This document shows positions 16,201 through 25,384 of a stretch of 64,000 bases of DNA, one piece after another; the first letter of the stretch is position 1; each line of letters starts with the position of its first letter. A model generated the notes under the pieces. That model saw only the letters and a list, made by a program, of their open reading frames with translations, made no database searches and was not told where the DNA came from. The stretch lies in NCBI RefSeq assembly GCF_017921815.1, contig NZ_JAGEMM010000008.1, forward strand, positions 141,211-205,210. The letters are read 5' to 3'. The translations under genes were made by a program, and so were the position numbers. This DNA comes from Microvirga antarctica (lineage in GTDB: Bacteria > Pseudomonadota > Alphaproteobacteria > Rhizobiales > Beijerinckiaceae).

Positions 16201-18048
16201 ATGGCGGATTCAGTCTCTCACGTCAGTTTTCTGCCGCCGATCCTGACATTTTGCGGCGCTGCGGTTGTGGCGGTGCCGCTCTTTCGTCTTCTCGGCCTGA
16301 GTGCGGTCCTCGGTTATCTCGCGGCCGGCGTGGTTATCGGTCCGTTCGGACTGGGCCTCGTCGGCGAGCCCGAGACCATTGCGACCGTGGCCGAACTGGG
16401 CGTGGTGCTGCTGCTCTTCATCATCGGGCTTGAACTGAAGCTCACGCATCTGTGGTCGATGAAGCGCGACATTTTCGGGCTCGGTCTCGCGCAGGTCGTC
16501 TTCACCGCCCTGTGCCTGGGAAGCGCGTCCTACCTGATCGGTTTCCCCACCAACGCCGCCATCGTAACCGGACTCGCCTTGGCGCTGTCCTCGACCGCCA
16601 TCGGGCTGCAGATGCTGGACGAGCGCAGCGACATCCAGACCGCCTACGGCCAGCGCTCCTTTGCGATCCTGCTGTTCCAGGACCTCTCGGTCGTCCCGAT
16701 CCTGGCCATTCTGCCGGTTCTGGCGACCGGTGCCGCGGCGCTTGAGACCGGATCGATGGCTGACCGACTCGTCAGCCTCGGCACGGCGGTCGCCGCCATC
16801 GTTGCGGTGATCCTGATCGGGCGCTACGGCCTGAACCCATTCTTCCGGGTGCTCGCGCGCAGCGGCGCCCGCGAGGTCATGACCGCGTCCGCCCTGCTGG
16901 TCGTGCTGGGCGCGGCCTTGCTTCTGCAGGAAGTCGGCCTGTCGATGGCCATGGGGGCCTTCCTGGCCGGCCTCCTTCTCGCAGAATCGAATTTCCGCCA
17001 CCAGCTCGAGGCCGATATCGAGCCGTTCCGCGGCATCCTGCTCGGCCTGTTCTTCATGAGCGTGGGCATGTCGATCGACCTCTCGTTGCTGCGTCAGCAA
17101 TGGCTCATCCTGGCGATCGCCGCGCCTGCGGTCGTCATCGTCAAGTCGCTTCTGGTCATCATTCTTTCCCGGCTGTTCGGCGCGAAAGGACGGGATGCGT
17201 TGCGCTCGGGCGCGCTGCTCTCGCCTGCCGGAGAATTCGCCTTCGTGCTGCTGCCCGTCGCCCTCGGCCTCGGCCTGCTGGACCCCGCGACCGGACAGCT
17301 GGTGACGGCGCTGGCCGCGATCACGATGCTGCTTGGGCCGATCGCCGCCACTCTGCTGGAGAAGGCCATGGGGAACCGCTTCGAGGCGGAGCCTGAAGAG
17401 GGCGCCGCGCCCGGCCAGCAGGGCGAGCTGTCGAGCCGCGTCCTTGTGATCGGGTTCGGCCGGTTCGGCCAGATCGTCAACCAGGTTCTTCTCGCCCAGG
17501 GGATCGACGCGACCGTCATCGACAACGACGTGGAGCGCATCCGCGATGCGGGCCGGTTCGGACTTCAGGTCTATTACGGCGATGGCACGCGGCTCGACGT
17601 GCTGCGGGCGGCGGGCGCGTCGAGGGCCGAGATGATCTGTGTCTGCACCGACCATCCCGACGCAACCGTCAAGATCGTCGAGATCATCCACGAGAACTTC
17701 GCCAATGCGCGCAGCTTCGTGCGCGCCTACGACCGCATCCACGCCGTGGATCTGTTGAACATGGACGTGGACTTCCAGGTTCGCGAGGTCTTCGAATCCG
17801 CCGTCACGTTCGGCCGCGCCGCGCTCGAAGAACTCGGCGTCGAGCCTGATGCGGCAGCACTGACGGCCAATGACGTGCGCAAGCGTGACACAGCCCGCCT
17901 GATGTTGCAGAAGGGCGGCGACACGATGGGCGGCGCCGAGCTCATCGTGGGTGCCAAGATCGCGCCGGAACCGCTCGTAACGCCGGCCGGCAAGGCGCGC
18001 GGTCTCAACGCCGAGACCCGCGATATCCTCGGCGAAGGCGTGTTCTAG
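16201..18048 (+). CDS. CPA2 family cation:proton antiporter with RCK domain (KefB/KefC-like)
   Basis: A 615-residue membrane transporter. The first two-thirds (about 10-385) is the Na/H exchanger domain with 12 or so helices, including GVVIGPFGLGLV, GLALALSSTAIGLQML and FFMSVGMSIDLSLL. The last third carries a TrkA-N (RCK) nucleotide-binding Rossmann domain starting VLVIGFGRFGQIVNQVLL (about residue 414). This layout fits K+ efflux systems such as KefB, KefC or YbaL; the ion is not provable from sequence. Its stop overlaps the GTG of the MATE gene, so the two are coupled. Confidence 0.92.
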   Translation: MADSVSHVSFLPPILTFCGAAVVAVPLFRLLGLSAVLGYLAAGVVIGPFGLGLVGEPETIATVAELGVVLLLFIIGLELKLTHLWSMKRDIFGLGLAQVVFTALCLGSASYLIGFPTNAAIVTGLALALSSTAIGLQMLDERSDIQTAYGQRSFAILLFQDLSVVPILAILPVLATGAAALETGSMADRLVSLGTAVAAIVAVILIGRYGLNPFFRVLARSGAREVMTASALLVVLGAALLLQEVGLSMAMGAFLAGLLLAESNFRHQLEADIEPFRGILLGLFFMSVGMSIDLSLLRQQWLILAIAAPAVVIVKSLLVIILSRLFGAKGRDALRSGALLSPAGEFAFVLLPVALGLGLLDPATGQLVTALAAITMLLGPIAATLLEKAMGNRFEAEPEEGAAPGQQGELSSRVLVIGFGRFGQIVNQVLLAQGIDATVIDNDVERIRDAGRFGLQVYYGDGTRLDVLRAAGASRAEMICVCTDHPDATVKIVEIIHENFANARSFVRAYDRIHAVDLLNMDVDFQVREVFESAVTFGRAALEELGVEPDAAALTANDVRKRDTARLMLQKGGDTMGGAELIVGAKIAPEPLVTPAGKARGLNAETRDILGEGVF

Positions 18049-19427
18049 TGGACCAACCCAAGACCGAGACGGCGCCTCCCGACGATGCGGGCACGCCCCG
18101 CTTCGTCGTCGGCTCGACCATGCGGCATGTCTTGGTGATGTCGAGCACCGGCGCTGCCGGACTGATCGCCATCTTCCTCGTCGACCTCGTATCGCTCATG
18201 TACATCTCGTGGCTGAAAGACCCGAGCATGACGGCGGGTGTCGGGCTCGCCACGGTGGTGATGTTCCTCACCATGTCGATGAATGTGGGGTTGATGATTC
18301 CCATCGGCGCGCTGGTGTCGCGTGCGCTCGGCGCCCGCGACCACAAGCGGGCGCGGGAACTCGCGACGTCGGCCTGCGTCCTGATGGTGCTGGTCTCGAC
18401 AGGAATCAGCGCCCTCCTCCTGCCTTTCGTGCCGCGTCTGCTGACCCTTCTCGGCGCCACGGGACAGACCGGCGAGGTGGCCAAGCATTTCCTCTGGATC
18501 ATGCTGCCCACCAACGGTTTGATGGCCCTCGGGATGGCCTTTTCCACGCTCCTGCGCGCCGCAGGCGACGCCAGGCGCAGCATGTTCGCCAGCCTGTCCG
18601 TCGCCATCGTCACGGTGCTGCTCGACCCGATCCTGATCTTCGGCCTCGACCTGCGCTCGAACGGGGCAGCCATCACCATCAACGTCGCGCGGATCGTCTA
18701 TGCGTATGTCGGGTATCGCTATGTCATCGGCCATTACGCGCTTCTTTCGCGCCCGACGGTTGCGGGCGTAATGCGCGATGCACGGCCCTTCTTCGCCATC
18801 GCGATCCCGGCGATCCTGACCAACGTCGCGGCGCCAGTTTCGTCGGCGTTTTTCACCGGCATCATCTCGCGGTTCGGCGATGAGGCGATCGCCGCCTCGG
18901 CGATCATCGACCGGGTCACGCCGGTGGCCTTTGGCGGGCTGTTCGCGATGGCGGCGGCGATCGGGCCGGTGATGGGCCAGAATTGGGGCGCCCGGCGCTT
19001 CGGCCGGGTTCGCCAGACCCTGCGCGACACGCTCCTGGTCATGGTTCTCTACATCCTTGCCGTGTGGCTGATGCTCTATCTCATCCGCGTGCCGCTGACG
19101 CAGGCCTTCAACGCGCCGCCGCTGACGGCCGATATCGTGCAGTTCTTCTGTCAGATCAGCGGGCTGATCTGGTTCTTCATCGGCCTGGTGCTGGTGTCCA
19201 ACTCCGCTTTCAACAATCTCGGCTTCCCGCTGTTGTCGACGTTCTTCAACTGGGGCCGGGCGACGCTCGGCATGATTCCCTTCGCCTATCTGGGCGCGCA
19301 GATGGCGGGTCCCAAAGGCGCGCTCGTGGGAATCGGCGCGGGGTCGGTTGCGTTCGGGATCGGGGCGGTCATCACTTCGTTCTGGACAGTCAGGCGATTG
19401 GAGCGCCAAGCTCAGGTCCCGCTCTAG
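18048..19427 (+). CDS. MATE family efflux transporter
   Basis: A 459-residue multidrug/metabolite exporter of the MATE superfamily with about 12 transmembrane helices arranged as two repeats. Seen: PIGALVSRALGARDHKRARELA in the first half and IGPVMGQNWGARRFGRVRQTL in the second, the paired G-x-x-R/GQNxGA loops typical of the family. Coupling ion and substrate are unknown. The GTG start sits inside the stop codon region of the antiporter gene, implying translation from the same message. Confidence 0.92.
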   Translation: MDQPKTETAPPDDAGTPRFVVGSTMRHVLVMSSTGAAGLIAIFLVDLVSLMYISWLKDPSMTAGVGLATVVMFLTMSMNVGLMIPIGALVSRALGARDHKRARELATSACVLMVLVSTGISALLLPFVPRLLTLLGATGQTGEVAKHFLWIMLPTNGLMALGMAFSTLLRAAGDARRSMFASLSVAIVTVLLDPILIFGLDLRSNGAAITINVARIVYAYVGYRYVIGHYALLSRPTVAGVMRDARPFFAIAIPAILTNVAAPVSSAFFTGIISRFGDEAIAASAIIDRVTPVAFGGLFAMAAAIGPVMGQNWGARRFGRVRQTLRDTLLVMVLYILAVWLMLYLIRVPLTQAFNAPPLTADIVQFFCQISGLIWFFIGLVLVSNSAFNNLGFPLLSTFFNWGRATLGMIPFAYLGAQMAGPKGALVGIGAGSVAFGIGAVITSFWTVRRLERQAQVPL

Positions 19428-19451
19428 CGCGGTCCGACACAGGAGGCGGCG

Positions 19452-20189
19452 ATGTTCGATTGGTTCGACTTCATGCGCCAGGCGCAGATGAACGCCGCCA
19501 CCGCGCTCCTCGGGCGCCAGTTCAACGTCAGCGGCGATCAGGCCCAGCGGGCTCTGGCGGCGTTCCTGCCGGCTTTCGCCATGGGGATGCAGCACACGAT
19601 GGGCGCACCCTCGCCCAACCCGATGATGGCGGGACTGTTCGGCGGCGCCTATCAGTCCCTGTGGCTCAACGGCGCCCAGGCGTTCTCGCCGGATTCCCGC
19701 CGCAACGGCGAGCAGATTCTCGATCAGCTGTTTGGCTCGGACGACGTGAGCCGGAAAGTCGCCCAGCAGGCGGCGTCCGTGACAGGCGTCAATGCCGACG
19801 TCATGCGGCAGATGCTGCCGGTGCTCGCAGGGATCTATGCCGGCGGCCTGTATCACTGGCTGTCCGGCCAGACTCGCGCCATGTCGCAGAAGGCAGAGCC
19901 GGCGCCGTCCCTGACGCCGAAGAGCATGGCCGAGTCATGGAGCCGCCTGTGCACGGCCTGGACCGGGGCAGCCCCCGTCGAGGCCAAGCCCGAGGTCTCG
20001 CCCTTCGAGGCGATGATGGCCGGATTCAAGCCAGCGCCCGCCGACCCTCGGGAGCGTCACGTAAATGCGAACGCACCTCCGGCCTGGGAGGACATGATGG
20101 AAAAGGGACGCGATCTGCAGAAGCAGTATCTCGCGTCCCTCCAGGCGATTTTCGACGAGGCGCAGAAGGCCGGCGCAGACAAGAGCTAG
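19452..20189 (+). CDS. DUF937-like protein
   Basis: A 245-residue, probably soluble protein. The first 150 residues (NVSGDQAQRALAAFLPAFAMGMQ ... QQAASVTGVNADVMRQMLPVLAGIYAGGLY) resemble the DUF937 helical repeat, in which paired segments end in LLP/MLP-x-(L/F)A motifs. The C-terminal 100 residues are polar with DPRERHVNANAPPAWEDMMEKGRDLQKQYLASL. Function unknown. It follows the MATE gene by 24 bp with an AGGAGG site, so may be in the same operon. Confidence 0.72.
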   Translation: MFDWFDFMRQAQMNAATALLGRQFNVSGDQAQRALAAFLPAFAMGMQHTMGAPSPNPMMAGLFGGAYQSLWLNGAQAFSPDSRRNGEQILDQLFGSDDVSRKVAQQAASVTGVNADVMRQMLPVLAGIYAGGLYHWLSGQTRAMSQKAEPAPSLTPKSMAESWSRLCTAWTGAAPVEAKPEVSPFEAMMAGFKPAPADPRERHVNANAPPAWEDMMEKGRDLQKQYLASLQAIFDEAQKAGADKS

Positions 20190-20521
20190 CCCGCGTATCC
20201 TGAGCGGGGCGCGAGGGGAACCATGGGCCGCTGGCCTGAATCATGCCTTACCGCCGGAGAACGGGACTGTTTCTCGTCCCATCGATGCAGATTAACCGCA
20301 TTGTCCCGGAGAAATATCTCGGCAAGCGCCCCCTCGACCTCGCCGCGCGTCAGCCCGATGTCTTTGAGCATGCGATCGTCGAATTGGGCCAGGTGACGGA
20401 TTTCACGGCGGCTCTGCCAGCGATTCATCACCACCGTCGCGCCGGTGCCGAAAGCCGCGACGACGCGCTTCAGCGCGGTCAGGTTCAGGGACATCGAAAC
20501 GGTGGAGCTGAGGTGGGTCAT
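20186..20521 (-). CDS. DUF1127 (YjiS-like) domain protein with C-terminal extension
   Basis: A 111-residue protein whose middle carries the YjiS signature SRREIRHLAQFDDRMLKDIGLTRGEV, an arginine-rich helix-turn-helix-like motif. In alphaproteobacteria such proteins affect RNA turnover and phosphate or carbon metabolism. The usual length is 45-70 residues; here an extra 40-residue polar tail (after LAEIFLRDNAV) reaches the end of the convergent DUF937 gene, overlapping it by 4 bp. I chose ATG 20521; an internal Met (SMSLNLTAL) is also possible. Confidence 0.72.
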   Translation of the reverse strand: MTHLSSTVSMSLNLTALKRVVAAFGTGATVVMNRWQSRREIRHLAQFDDRMLKDIGLTRGEVEGALAEIFLRDNAVNLHRWDEKQSRSPAVRHDSGQRPMVPLAPRSGYAG

Positions 20522-20776
20522 CGCGGGTCTCCAGACATGGCGATTTTTGCTGAGTGTCACCTTCGGCGGAGAATGCAGAGAACAATCAACCCATTCATCG
20601 ACTTGCGAAATCGAGACCGATCAATCGCCCTCGTCATGCGACGCGGAAGCATTCCGTTTGGGAAATCAACAGACTTACCAACGGCTTGACAAATCTCTAC
20701 CACAAGGCGTTTCATCACTTGAAACGATTGTTTGAGATAGATATCATTCGTTTGATTGATGATGCAGGAAACGACC

Positions 20777-21667
20777 ATGCACCTCCTTGATATCGACCAG
20801 TTGCGCACCTTCGTGGCGATTGCTGACACGGGCTCGTTCACCCGCGCGGCCGATGTGGTCCACAAGACCCAGAGCGCGGTGTCCATGCAGATGAAGCGGC
20901 TCGAGGAGCGCGTCGGCCGGGTGATCTTTGAACGCGACGGCCGTCTGTCCAAGCTGACGGATGAAGGCGAGCGGCTGCTCGATTATGCCCGCCGGATCGT
21001 ACGCCTGAACACCGAATGCATGGCGGCCTTCAACGACAACGAGCTGAGCGGCCGGGTCCGCTTGGGGCTGCCCGACGATTACGCCGACCGTTACCTGCCG
21101 GAGATCCTGGCGCGGTTTTCGCGCTCCAATCCCAAGGCCGAGGTCACGGTCATGTGCGAGCCGACGCAGAACCTCATCGAGCGCGTCCAGCACGGCGATA
21201 TCGACCTTGCCATCATCACCCATGTGGATCGGCGCGGTCCGTCGGAAATCGTGCGCATCGAACAGCTGCTCTGGGTCACCTCCGCTCGCCATTCCGTGCA
21301 TGAGGAAACACCGATCCCGCTTGCCCTCGGGCGGCCCAATTGCGACTGGCGTCATTCGGCCACGGAAGTTCTCGAGGCAGCCGATCGGCCGTACCGCATC
21401 CTTTACGTGGCTTGGCACTCCACCGCGGTCGGAGCGGCAATTCTGGCCGGGCTCGCGGTCTCCGTTCTGCCGGAGAGCGCCGTGCGGCCGGGCATGCGCA
21501 TCCTCGGTCCGTCGGATGGATTCCCCGCGCTGCCGTCCTGCAAGATCGGCCTCATCCGCGCCCGGCAGCAGGAAAATCCGCTCGCCGATGCGCTGGGTTT
21601 TCACATCAAGCAATCGCTCGACAATCTCGGCTCCACGCGGCCCCTGCTGGCGCCGGCTGCCGAGTGA
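20777..21667 (+). CDS. LysR-type transcriptional regulator
   Basis: A 296-residue regulator. The N-terminal winged helix is clear: LDIDQLRTFVAIADTGSFTRAADVVHKTQSAVSMQMKRLEE, followed by the linker helix and a periplasmic-binding-like effector domain (from SGRVRLGLPDDYADRYLPEIL). The ATG at 20777 has an AGGAAA site 7 bases upstream and is preferred over Met codons at 20756-20762. The next gene is a convergent DMT exporter with no gap. Targets may include the divergent DUF1127 gene. Confidence 0.92.
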   Translation: MHLLDIDQLRTFVAIADTGSFTRAADVVHKTQSAVSMQMKRLEERVGRVIFERDGRLSKLTDEGERLLDYARRIVRLNTECMAAFNDNELSGRVRLGLPDDYADRYLPEILARFSRSNPKAEVTVMCEPTQNLIERVQHGDIDLAIITHVDRRGPSEIVRIEQLLWVTSARHSVHEETPIPLALGRPNCDWRHSATEVLEAADRPYRILYVAWHSTAVGAAILAGLAVSVLPESAVRPGMRILGPSDGFPALPSCKIGLIRARQQENPLADALGFHIKQSLDNLGSTRPLLAPAAE

Positions 21668-22645
21668 TCAGGCTTTCAAAGCGGGCCTGCGCAGCACGAT
21701 GACGTTGCCGACGAGCGCGAGGACGACGCCGAGCGCTGCGATCGGCGTCCACGCGTAGCCTTCGACCAGGGTCGACACGCCGAGGGCCACGATGGGAAAC
21801 AGCACCGTCGTGTAGCCGGCGCGCGCGGGCCCCAGACGCCGCAGCAGGGTCAGATAGGACGCAAAGGCCAGGACGGACGCTCCGATGGCGAGGTAGAGCA
21901 ATGCCCCGAGATAGACGAGCGTCGGCTCGACGATGAAGGCATTGCCGCGCACCAGGTTGATCACCAGCAGGATGCCGGTGCCATAGGTCATCCCCCAGGC
22001 ATTGGCCGAGATGAGCGGGATGCCGCGTCGTTGCAGAGATGTCGAGACCATGTTGCCGCTGCAGAACAGCAGCGTCCCAAGGGCGCACAGGCCAAGGCCC
22101 AGGAGCGCCCCGGCATTGAAGCCAGCGCCGGTGATCTCCGGCAGGAACAGCAGGCCGATTCCGGTTGCGCCGAGGCCTGCGCCGAGCGCCACGCGCAGAT
22201 CGATCGCCTGGCGAAAGACCAGAAAGCCGAGGATCAGGTTGAAGATCGACGTCAACGAAAAGACGACCGACAGAAGCCCCGACGGGACGGTGAGCCCGCC
22301 ATAGTAGAAGCAGAGAAAATTCAGGGAGAACAGGCAAAAGCCGGTCGCGATGAATCGCAAATGGTCCGCAAGCGGAAACGCCACCGGCTTGCCGGCGACG
22401 CCCACCCAGCCCCACATGCAGGCAGCCGCCAGCACGAAGCGCCACAGCACGGACATTTCGGGCGCCACGACGCCGAGCTGACCGTGAATGGCAATCCAGC
22501 TCACCCCCCACAGGAAGATGGTGGCGGCATAGATGGCAAGCGTCGACCCGTCGAGGCGGGCGCCGGCCGGCGGTTCCCCGCTGCGGGAGACCGGCGCAGG
22601 CGACGACAGCGAAAGCGATCGGGGATGTTCCGTCGGCTGCGGCAT
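21668..22645 (-). CDS. EamA/DMT family transporter
   Basis: A 325-residue inner-membrane exporter with ten predicted helices in two EamA repeats (first starts LAIYAATIFLWGVSWIAIHGQLG, second GLGLCALGTLLFCSGNMVS). Such proteins export amino acids or other metabolites; the substrate here is not recognisable. The ATG at 22645 is chosen because the longer frame begins only with a TTG. A perfect 25-bp palindrome lies 49-73 bp upstream. It shares its end with the convergent LysR gene, a common regulator/exporter pairing. Confidence 0.9.
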   Translation of the reverse strand: MPQPTEHPRSLSLSSPAPVSRSGEPPAGARLDGSTLAIYAATIFLWGVSWIAIHGQLGVVAPEMSVLWRFVLAAACMWGWVGVAGKPVAFPLADHLRFIATGFCLFSLNFLCFYYGGLTVPSGLLSVVFSLTSIFNLILGFLVFRQAIDLRVALGAGLGATGIGLLFLPEITGAGFNAGALLGLGLCALGTLLFCSGNMVSTSLQRRGIPLISANAWGMTYGTGILLVINLVRGNAFIVEPTLVYLGALLYLAIGASVLAFASYLTLLRRLGPARAGYTTVLFPIVALGVSTLVEGYAWTPIAALGVVLALVGNVIVLRRPALKA

Positions 22646-22693
22646 GAAACGATCCAATGTTTAGATCGTTCCTTACCGATCCTGATTTATCAG

Positions 22694-22718
22694 TTCCAAT
22701 GATAAATTATCATTGGAA
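22694..22718. promoter_or_regulatory. Perfect 25-bp palindrome upstream of the DMT exporter
   Basis: Twelve-base arms (TTCCAATGATAA and its exact complement) surround a single central A. The element is AT-rich in a GC-rich genome and sits between the exporter start and the end of the upstream DUF1993 gene. A one-base centre cannot fold as a normal RNA hairpin, so a DNA operator for a dimeric repressor is the best reading. If RNA, trimming the inner pairs would leave an 8-10-bp stem that could stop DUF1993 transcription. Confidence 0.6.
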
Positions 22719-22765
22719 TGCCACGGAATGCTGATGCCTCACGCCGGCCCAGGCCCTTAGCGCCT

Positions 22766-23275
22766 TTAGCCGAACGGTCCGAGAAAATCGCGCTTGCCGA
22801 TGACGACGCCCTTGTGGCGCAGGATGTCGTAGGCGGTCGTGAGGTGGAAATAGAAGTTGGGCAGGCCGAACGAGAGCAGATAGGCCTCCCCGGACATCGA
22901 GGGCTTGAGGCCGCCGGCATTGATCGTCACCACGCGGGATTCGCTCCCCTCGAACGACGCCGCATCGACGCCCTCGATATAGGCGATCGTGCGGGCGACG
23001 CGATCGAGCAGTTCGGGGAACGAGGTTTCCGTATCGGCCATCTTGGGCGAGGCGACGCCGGTCAGCCGTTCGATGGAGAGTTTCGACGTGTCGCTGGCGC
23101 GCTGGACCTGTCCGGCGAGTGCGATCATGTCGGGGGCAAGCCGCGCATCGATGAGTTCGCTCGGCGCGATCTTGTGCTCGGCCGCGTGGGCGGCGCCTTT
23201 TTCGAGGATGGTCGCGAGGATGGTGAGGCCCCGGGTGAAAACCGGCACCGAGGCCTGGTACATCGAGAGTGGCAT
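22766..23275 (-). CDS. DUF1993 family protein
   Basis: A 169-residue protein of the DUF1993 family, which has a four-helix DinB-like fold and unknown activity. Seen: the family start MPLSMYQASVPVFTRGL, the central NFYFHLTTAYDILRHKGVVIGKRDFLG end, and the ETSFPELLDRVARTIAYIEG helix. ATG 23275 chosen by this match. Gap to the SDR gene is 220 bp and holds a hairpin with 8-bp arms (GTTCCGGC/GCCGGAAC, 23317-23350) but no gene I can support. Confidence 0.85.
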   Translation of the reverse strand: MPLSMYQASVPVFTRGLTILATILEKGAAHAAEHKIAPSELIDARLAPDMIALAGQVQRASDTSKLSIERLTGVASPKMADTETSFPELLDRVARTIAYIEGVDAASFEGSESRVVTINAGGLKPSMSGEAYLLSFGLPNFYFHLTTAYDILRHKGVVIGKRDFLGPFG

Positions 23276-23495
23276 GATTGTCCTGCTCCAAAAAAGCCGC
23301 ACCGCGCGGCCCGCCCGTTCCGGCCGGCGCGAGGTGCTCCTCGCCGGAACCGTTCCCCGCAGGTAGGCCGCTTTCAGGGCGGTGAAGTCAAGGCCGCCGC
23401 CCCGCCTGGACGGGATGGCAGCATCGCGAAAATGTGCCTTGGTGGCGCACCCGCGATGGGGCTAGCGTCCCGCGCATGGACAGCAGCAGGGGACG

Positions 23496-24299
23496 ATGAC
23501 GATGGACCTCGATCTGAAAGGGCGGCGCGCACTGGTGACGGGATCCACCGCGGGAATCGGCTTTGCAATCGCAACGCAATTGTCGCGCATGGGCGCCAAG
23601 GTGGCGATCAACGGACGGACCGCCGGTCGCGTCGACGAGGCCATCGCCAAACTGCGTGCGGCGATTCCCGACGGACAGTTTGTGGCCGCCCCCGGAGACG
23701 TGGGGACGGATGACGGCATGGCGGCCGTCACGGCGGCGGTGCCGGCCCTCGATATCCTGGTCAACAACGCGGGCATCTTCGAGCCGAAGCCGTTCTTCGA
23801 CATCCCCGACGAGGATTGGCGGCGGTTCTTCGACGTGAACGTGCTGAGCGGCATCCGTCTTGCCCGGCACTACACCTCCGCCATGGTCTCGCGGGGTTGG
23901 GGTCGGGTGGTGTTCATCTCCAGTGAATCCGCCGTGCAGATCCCCGTCGAGATGGTGCATTACGGCATGACGAAAACCGCGCAGCTTGCCGTCGCGCGCG
24001 GACTTGCCGAGACGGTCTCTGGCAGCGGCGTGACCGTCAATTCCGTGCTCCCCGGCCCGACCCTGTCGGAGGGTGTCGAGGTGTTCATGCGCCAGATGGC
24101 GGCTGGCGGCGGAGAGCAGGATCTCGATGCAGCGGGCGCGGCCTTCATTCGCGAGAACCGCCCGTCCTCACTGCTGGGACGGTTGATCCGGCCTGACGAG
24201 ATTGCAAGCCTCGTGGCTTATCTGTGCAGCCCGGCAGCCAGCGCCACGACGGGGGCAGCCATGCGGGTCGATGGCGGCGTCGTGCGCTCGATCCTGTAG
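23496..24299 (+). CDS. Short-chain dehydrogenase/reductase
   Basis: A 267-residue NAD(P)-dependent oxidoreductase of the classical SDR type. Seen: the cofactor loop [12 protein letters not shown], the LVNNAGIF motif, the catalytic serine in VFISSESA and the YxxxK pair in VHYGMTK, and the C-terminal [13 protein letters not shown]. Substrate unknown. The insertion REN...[14 protein letters not shown] is like other glucose-dehydrogenase-type members. Next gene is a luciferase-like flavin enzyme 30 bp downstream, so they may act together. Confidence 0.93.
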   Translation: MTMDLDLKGRRALVTGSTAGIGFAIATQLSRMGAKVAINGRTAGRVDEAIAKLRAAIPDGQFVAAPGDVGTDDGMAAVTAAVPALDILVNNAGIFEPKPFFDIPDEDWRRFFDVNVLSGIRLARHYTSAMVSRGWGRVVFISSESAVQIPVEMVHYGMTKTAQLAVARGLAETVSGSGVTVNSVLPGPTLSEGVEVFMRQMAAGGGEQDLDAAGAAFIRENRPSSLLGRLIRPDEIASLVAYLCSPAASATTGAAMRVDGGVVRSIL

Positions 24300-24328
24300 G
24301 CCCGTCCGGCGCATTCGCGGAGATCGTG

Positions 24329-25384
24329 ATGGAACTTGGCCTCTACACATTCGTCGAGACAACGCCCGATCCGCAAACGGGATTTCTCGTCAGTCCGGCG
24401 CAGCGCCTGCGCGACCTGATCGAGGAGATTGAACTCGCCGATCAGGTCGGTCTCAACGTGTTCGGCATCGGCGAACATCACCGCGCCGATTATGTGGCAT
24501 CCTCACCGGCGGTGGTGCTCGCAGCGGCGGCGGCGCGCACCAAGACCATCCGCCTGACGAGCGCCGTCACGGTGCTGAGTTCGGACGACCCGGTGCGCGT
24601 GTTCCAGGATTTCGCCACCCTCGATCTTCTGTCCGGCGGGCGGGCGGAAATCATGGCGGGGCGCGGCTCCTTCATCGAGTCGTTTCCGCTCTTCGGCTAT
24701 GATCTTGCCGATTACGACGCGCTGTTTTCCGAGAAGCTCGACCTGCTGCTGAAGATCCGCGACAGCGAGCGCGTGACATGGTCGGGCCAGCATCGCCCCG
24801 CGCTGTCAAACCTCGCCGTCTATCCCCGGCCGGAGCATGTGATCCCCATCTGGATCGCGGTCGGCGGAACGCCGCAATCGATTGTCCGCGCGGCGAGCCT
24901 CGGCCTGCCGCTGGCGCTTGCCATTATCGGCGGAGAACCGGAGCGCTTCGCGCCCCTCGTCGCGTTGTATCGCGAAGCCTCGCGTCGCGCAGGCTTCGAT
25001 GCGAACCACCTGCAGGTTGGCATCAACGCGCACGCTTTTGTGGCCGACACCGCGCAGCAGGCCGCCGACGCGTTCTTTCCATCCTATGCGGACGTGATGA
25101 CGAAGCTTGGACGCGAGCGGGGCTGGGCGCCGACAAGCCGGCCGCACTTCGATCAGCTCATCGGCCCGCGCGGCGCGCTGATCGTCGGCACGCCGCAGCA
25201 GGCCATCGACAAAATCCTGAAACAGCACAGCGTTTTCGGAAACACGCGGTACATGATGCAGCTCAGTGTCGGCACCATGCCGCATGCGCAGATCATGCGC
25301 GCCATTGAGTTGATCGGCACGGAGGTGGCACCCGCGGTGCGCATGGAGGTGGCCCGCCGCAACGCCGAAAACGTCCCGGTCTAG
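24329..25384 (+). CDS. LLM-class flavin-dependent oxidoreductase
   Basis: A 351-residue member of the luciferase-like monooxygenase superfamily, with a TIM-barrel that binds FMN or F420. Seen: [32 protein letters not shown] (strand and helix 1), [20 protein letters not shown], and the later [12 protein letters not shown] barrel end. The ATG at 24329 is preceded by CGGAG. Substrate unknown; the upstream SDR may supply reduced cofactor. Its end overlaps the convergent acr3 gene by 4 bp. Confidence 0.9.
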   Translation: MELGLYTFVETTPDPQTGFLVSPAQRLRDLIEEIELADQVGLNVFGIGEHHRADYVASSPAVVLAAAAARTKTIRLTSAVTVLSSDDPVRVFQDFATLDLLSGGRAEIMAGRGSFIESFPLFGYDLADYDALFSEKLDLLLKIRDSERVTWSGQHRPALSNLAVYPRPEHVIPIWIAVGGTPQSIVRAASLGLPLALAIIGGEPERFAPLVALYREASRRAGFDANHLQVGINAHAFVADTAQQAADAFFPSYADVMTKLGRERGWAPTSRPHFDQLIGPRGALIVGTPQQAIDKILKQHSVFGNTRYMMQLSVGTMPHAQIMRAIELIGTEVAPAVRMEVARRNAENVPV

